This document shows, piece by piece, positions 5,092 through 7,533 of a stretch of 7,533 nucleotides of DNA; positions within the stretch are counted from its first letter, which is position 1; each line of letters starts with the position of its first letter. A program made the position numbers and the translations under genes. The notes beneath the pieces are model-generated. The model was given only the letters and a program-made list of their open reading frames with translations, had not been told where the DNA came from and ran no database searches. Origin of the DNA: Prevotellaceae bacterium (GTDB lineage Bacteria > Bacteroidota > Bacteroidia > Bacteroidales > UBA932); NCBI GenBank assembly GCA_031289995.1, contig JAITOI010000172.1, positions 1-7,533 on the forward strand. The letters run 5' to 3'.

Positions 5092-6153
5092 CTACTCTTC
5101 GTTGAGCGAGCTGACCACCTTCACGACGTCGCCGCTGATGAGCTTGCTGCCGCCGGCGGTAATCACTTTTTCGCCGTCGGCAAGCCCGGCGAGCACCTCG
5201 TAGGCGTTGCCCATACGCCTGCCCAGCGTTACGATGCGGCGCTGCACGGTGTTGCCTTCGGCGAGCGCAAACACGTAGCGCTCGTCCGTGCCCACCTGCT
5301 TGATGACGGCCTTATCGGGCGCCACCACGCGCTCCACGCTACCAAAGTTGAGCGTGGCGCGGGCAAACATTCCTGGGCGCAGGCGCTGGTCGGCGTTGGG
5401 CGCAACGAGCTCGGTGACGAAGGTGTGCGTGGTGTTGTCGATGGTGGGGTAGACGAGGTTCACCTGGCCGGTAAAGGTGGAGCCGGTGTAGATGTCCACC
5501 TTGATGTCGGCAGTCATTCTCGTGCTCATCCGCGCAAAATATTCTTCCTGCACGTTGATGAGAATTTTGATGGGCCTGAGCTGCTGCACCTGCAGGATGG
5601 GCTGCCCGCCGGTAACGTCGCCGTTGTCGAAGTTGCGCTGCGTAACCACGCCGGTGATGGGCGAGAGCAGGCGCGTGTTCTTGAGCAGGTTGGCGAGCGC
5701 TTCTTCGGCCACTTCGAGCTGCGTTTTCAGCTGGTCAATTTGCTGCTTCGACACGCCGCCGGTTTCGTAGAGCGACTTGGCGCGCTCGTAGTCGGTGCGC
5801 AAATTTTCGACCTGCAGCTTCGATTGCAGGTAGCTGGTTTGCTCCATTTGCACCAGCAGCTGGCCAGCGCTTACGGCATCGCCCACCTCAACCATGATTT
5901 GTTCGATGCGCATGGCGCTCTGGCTGGCAATCATGTTTTTTGAGTAGGGGCTAATGGTGCCCGTGTACTCGCGGATTTGCTCCACCGCCTGCTTGCGCAC
6001 GGCCTCCACTTTTACCTCCACGATTTTGGTTGCGGTGCTGTCCTGCACCGTTGCGCTGCTTTGCGACGCTCCGCCGCCACAGCCACTCAGCATTGCCACG
6101 CCCGCGGAGCCAAGCGCAGCAAGCAACAAGAGATTTCTTTTGTTCATTTTCAT
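5092..6153 (-). CDS. RND efflux membrane-fusion (adaptor) lipoprotein, HlyD/AcrA family
   Basis: A 353-residue periplasmic adaptor that bridges the inner-membrane pump and the outer-membrane channel. Residues 1-24 are a lipoprotein signal: basic start, hydrophobic stretch and lipobox LSGC with C25 as the lipidated residue, followed by Gly-Gly-Gly. The family's layered domains are visible in order: first half of the lipoyl/barrel-sandwich motif (about 65-104, with VEVGDAVSAGQLLVQME), an alpha-helical hairpin (105-160) that should contact the channel, the second lipoyl half (161-192, RLLSPITGVVTQRNFDNGD), a beta-barrel (193-270, ending LRPGMFARATL) and a membrane-proximal domain (275-350). The start at 6151-6153 gives MKM; the second Met at residue 3 would do equally well. 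The gene lies 99 bases after the channel gene stop, across copy B of the composite repeat, and 40 bases before the flavoprotein gene. Confidence 0.95.
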   Translation of the reverse strand: MKMNKRNLLLLAALGSAGVAMLSGCGGGASQSSATVQDSTATKIVEVKVEAVRKQAVEQIREYTGTISPYSKNMIASQSAMRIEQIMVEVGDAVSAGQLLVQMEQTSYLQSKLQVENLRTDYERAKSLYETGGVSKQQIDQLKTQLEVAEEALANLLKNTRLLSPITGVVTQRNFDNGDVTGGQPILQVQQLRPIKILINVQEEYFARMSTRMTADIKVDIYTGSTFTGQVNLVYPTIDNTTHTFVTELVAPNADQRLRPGMFARATLNFGSVERVVAPDKAVIKQVGTDERYVFALAEGNTVQRRIVTLGRRMGNAYEVLAGLADGEKVITAGGSKLISGDVVKVVSSLNEE

Positions 6154-6187
6154 ATCTATTTTTTGTTTAATGTTTGCTGTTTTAAAT

Positions 6188-6253
6188 GCGATGTGCGACT
6201 ATGCGATATGCGATGTGCGACACTGCAATTTTCAAATTTTCAAATCCTCAAAT
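6188..6253. repeat. Composite intergenic repeat, copy B (between channel and adaptor genes)
   Basis: GCGA occurs five times from 6188 to 6220 with spacings of 7, 8, 7 and 7 bases, followed by GCAATTTT and three CAAAT-type units running up to the channel gene's stop codon. The last aligned base overlaps that stop. The gapless match to copy A at 1422-1480 has six differences in 59 bases. Copy B is shorter at its GC-rich end, having five units instead of eight. Orientation relative to transcription is the same as in copy A: the A/T tract follows the stop codon and the GCGA tract leads toward the next start. Confidence 0.8.
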
Positions 6254-7533
6254 TATTCCCCGATGATTTTTTCGTAGTCCGTTTTCGCGTTGAGGTAGTC
6301 CGAAATGGCTTGGTTGTAGGCCAGCTTCGACTGCGTGAGCGAGAGGGCGGAGCTGTTGAGCTCGAGCATCGTGCCCATGCCTTGGTTGTAGCGCGTGGTG
6401 GCAATTTTGTTGCCTTTTTCGGCCAGCTGCACCGCCTTTTTGTTGCTGTCCATTTGCTTCACGGCCTTCTCCATGTTGTCGAGCGCGGCGCGAACCTGCA
6501 CGCTCAGCGTCTTCTCGATGTACTCGCGCTGCAGCTCCAGCTCCAGCGATTGTATTTTGATTTGCTTTTCTTTGTGCACGTTGGTGAAGCCTTTGAAGAT
6601 GGGCACGCTTAGCTGCAGGCCAAGAATTAAGCCCGATGGCAGCATCTTGAACGGCTGCTCCGCAATGCTGATGGGCGCACCACCAAAGTTCAAATTCATC
6701 TCTCCTGACTGTGAGCCGGTGTAGCCGTACTGCCCAAAGCCCACGAGCATGGGTAGCCGCGGCGAGCGTTGCAGCTGCAGCGATTTGTCGAGCTGCATTT
6801 GCTGAATGTTGAGCTGCACAAGGTCGGGATTGTTGGCGAGCGCAGGGGTGGTTGGGTCGGCGTTGCGCACCACGTCTTTTTCGAGCTGCGCGAGCTTGCC
6901 CTCAACCGCCAGCGGCACGGTGTCGGCCACGCCCAGCAGCACCTTCAGGTAGAGGTTAGCCTGCCGGATTCCGTTCTCCACCTGCAGCAAGCTTGGCAGC
7001 AAGTTGTTCATCTGCACCTCGGCCGAAATGTAGTCGTACTCCGAGCCCATGCCTGCCTTGTAGCGGTTTTCGGCGAGGTGAAAATTTTCGTCGGCAATTT
7101 TGTAGCCATCCTGCAGCGCGTCGTACGAATCCTGCGCCAGCAGCATGTTGTAGAAGGCCTTGGTGACCTCGTTGCGTAGCGTGATTTTCGAGGCGCGGGC
7201 TTTTTCGGAAGCCATCTGCATGTCGAGCGCGCTCATCTTGACGCTGTGCCATAGCGCCGGCGCAATGATGGGCAGCGAGAGCGCAATGGAGGCGTCGAGG
7301 TTGAACTCGGTGGGGATGTCAATTTCCGTCCCGAACTGGATGGTTTTGCCCGCCACCGCAAAGTGGCTGTACTGTGCCGAGGCGCTCAGCGAGGGCAGCA
7401 ACGCACCCCATGCTGCTTTTTTGGAGTAGTCCACGCGCTCAATTTCTTTGTCGGCAATTTTGATGGTCGGATTTTCGCTCAGCGCAATTTCTACCGCGCT
7501 ATTGAGGTTCACCTTGAGGGTGTCGGCAGCCGT
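6253..7533 (-). CDS. TolC-family outer-membrane efflux channel, 5' end outside the window
   Basis: The reading frame is open to the right edge, giving 426 visible residues that begin TAADTLKVNLNSAVEIALSE. This corresponds to the start of the mature channel; the signal peptide and true start lie beyond 7533. A GTG at 7510-7512 is internal and should not be taken as the start. The protein shows the family's two-fold internal repeat: RYKAGMGSEYDYISAE at about 157-172 corresponds to RYNQGMGTMLELNSSA at about 381-396, each after a long helix. Other family marks are ALLPSLSASA (about 44-53) and the strand-forming LSVPIFKGFTN (about 308-318). Most of the rest is long amphipathic helix, as expected for the periplasmic tunnel of a trimer. 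It would pair with the downstream adaptor and RND pump. The stop is TAA at 6253-6255, directly against repeat copy B. Confidence 0.93.
   Translation of the reverse strand, partial: TAADTLKVNLNSAVEIALSENPTIKIADKEIERVDYSKKAAWGALLPSLSASAQYSHFAVAGKTIQFGTEIDIPTEFNLDASIALSLPIIAPALWHSVKMSALDMQMASEKARASKITLRNEVTKAFYNMLLAQDSYDALQDGYKIADENFHLAENRYKAGMGSEYDYISAEVQMNNLLPSLLQVENGIRQANLYLKVLLGVADTVPLAVEGKLAQLEKDVVRNADPTTPALANNPDLVQLNIQQMQLDKSLQLQRSPRLPMLVGFGQYGYTGSQSGEMNLNFGGAPISIAEQPFKMLPSGLILGLQLSVPIFKGFTNVHKEKQIKIQSLELELQREYIEKTLSVQVRAALDNMEKAVKQMDSNKKAVQLAEKGNKIATTRYNQGMGTMLELNSSALSLTQSKLAYNQAISDYLNAKTDYEKIIGE

Noticed and set aside
7510..7512. GTG as the start of the TolC-family gene
   Set aside because: The frame stays open to the window edge and the residues before it (TAADTLK) read like the beginning of a mature channel. 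The real start with its signal peptide is outside the window.

Overview
The window reads as a piece of a Bacteroidota chromosome. All seven supportable genes lie on the minus strand, so transcription runs from high to low coordinates. The reasons for this assignment are: starts preceded by A-rich stretches rather than Shine-Dalgarno sites; a perfect Bacteroidota-type -7 promoter element (TAnnTTTG, here TACTTTTG); a P-II-like protein of a type I associate with Bacteroidota; and a retropepsin-like protease gene behind a small uncharacterised ORF. This is inference from style and gene content. No rRNA or taxonomic marker is present.

Region 1 (7533 down to 1084) is a tripartite RND efflux operon with two extra genes. 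The order is: a TolC-family outer-membrane channel (its 5' end lies outside the window), a lipoprotein membrane-fusion protein, a small FMN-binding split-barrel protein of the pyridoxamine-phosphate-oxidase-like family, a full-length HAE-type RND permease, and a 97-residue P-II-like protein. The channel, adaptor and pump should form one envelope-spanning exporter driven by protons. The flavin-type protein and the P-II-like protein are the unusual passengers and may sense redox state or a small ligand. The operon ends near a hairpin with a UUCG tetraloop at 1030-1059.

Two spacers in this operon (channel/adaptor and pump/P-II-like) carry the same composite repeat: an A/T-rich 8-9-mer tract directly after the stop codon, then a 7/8-base GCGA-based tract. 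The other two spacers (about 40 bases each) lack it.

Region 2 (about 890 down to 79) has its own promoter and encodes a 111-residue Cys/His-containing protein of unknown function. Twelve bases later comes a 132-residue retropepsin-like aspartic protease. The pair looks like a two-gene unit.

Region 3 (1-78) is non-coding. It holds a perfect 28-base palindrome at the very edge and a second small hairpin.

I see no tRNA, rRNA, CRISPR array, insertion sequence or riboswitch. The closest things to something undescribed are the small-protein/retropepsin pair, the two accessory genes in the pump operon, and the paired intra-operon repeats.
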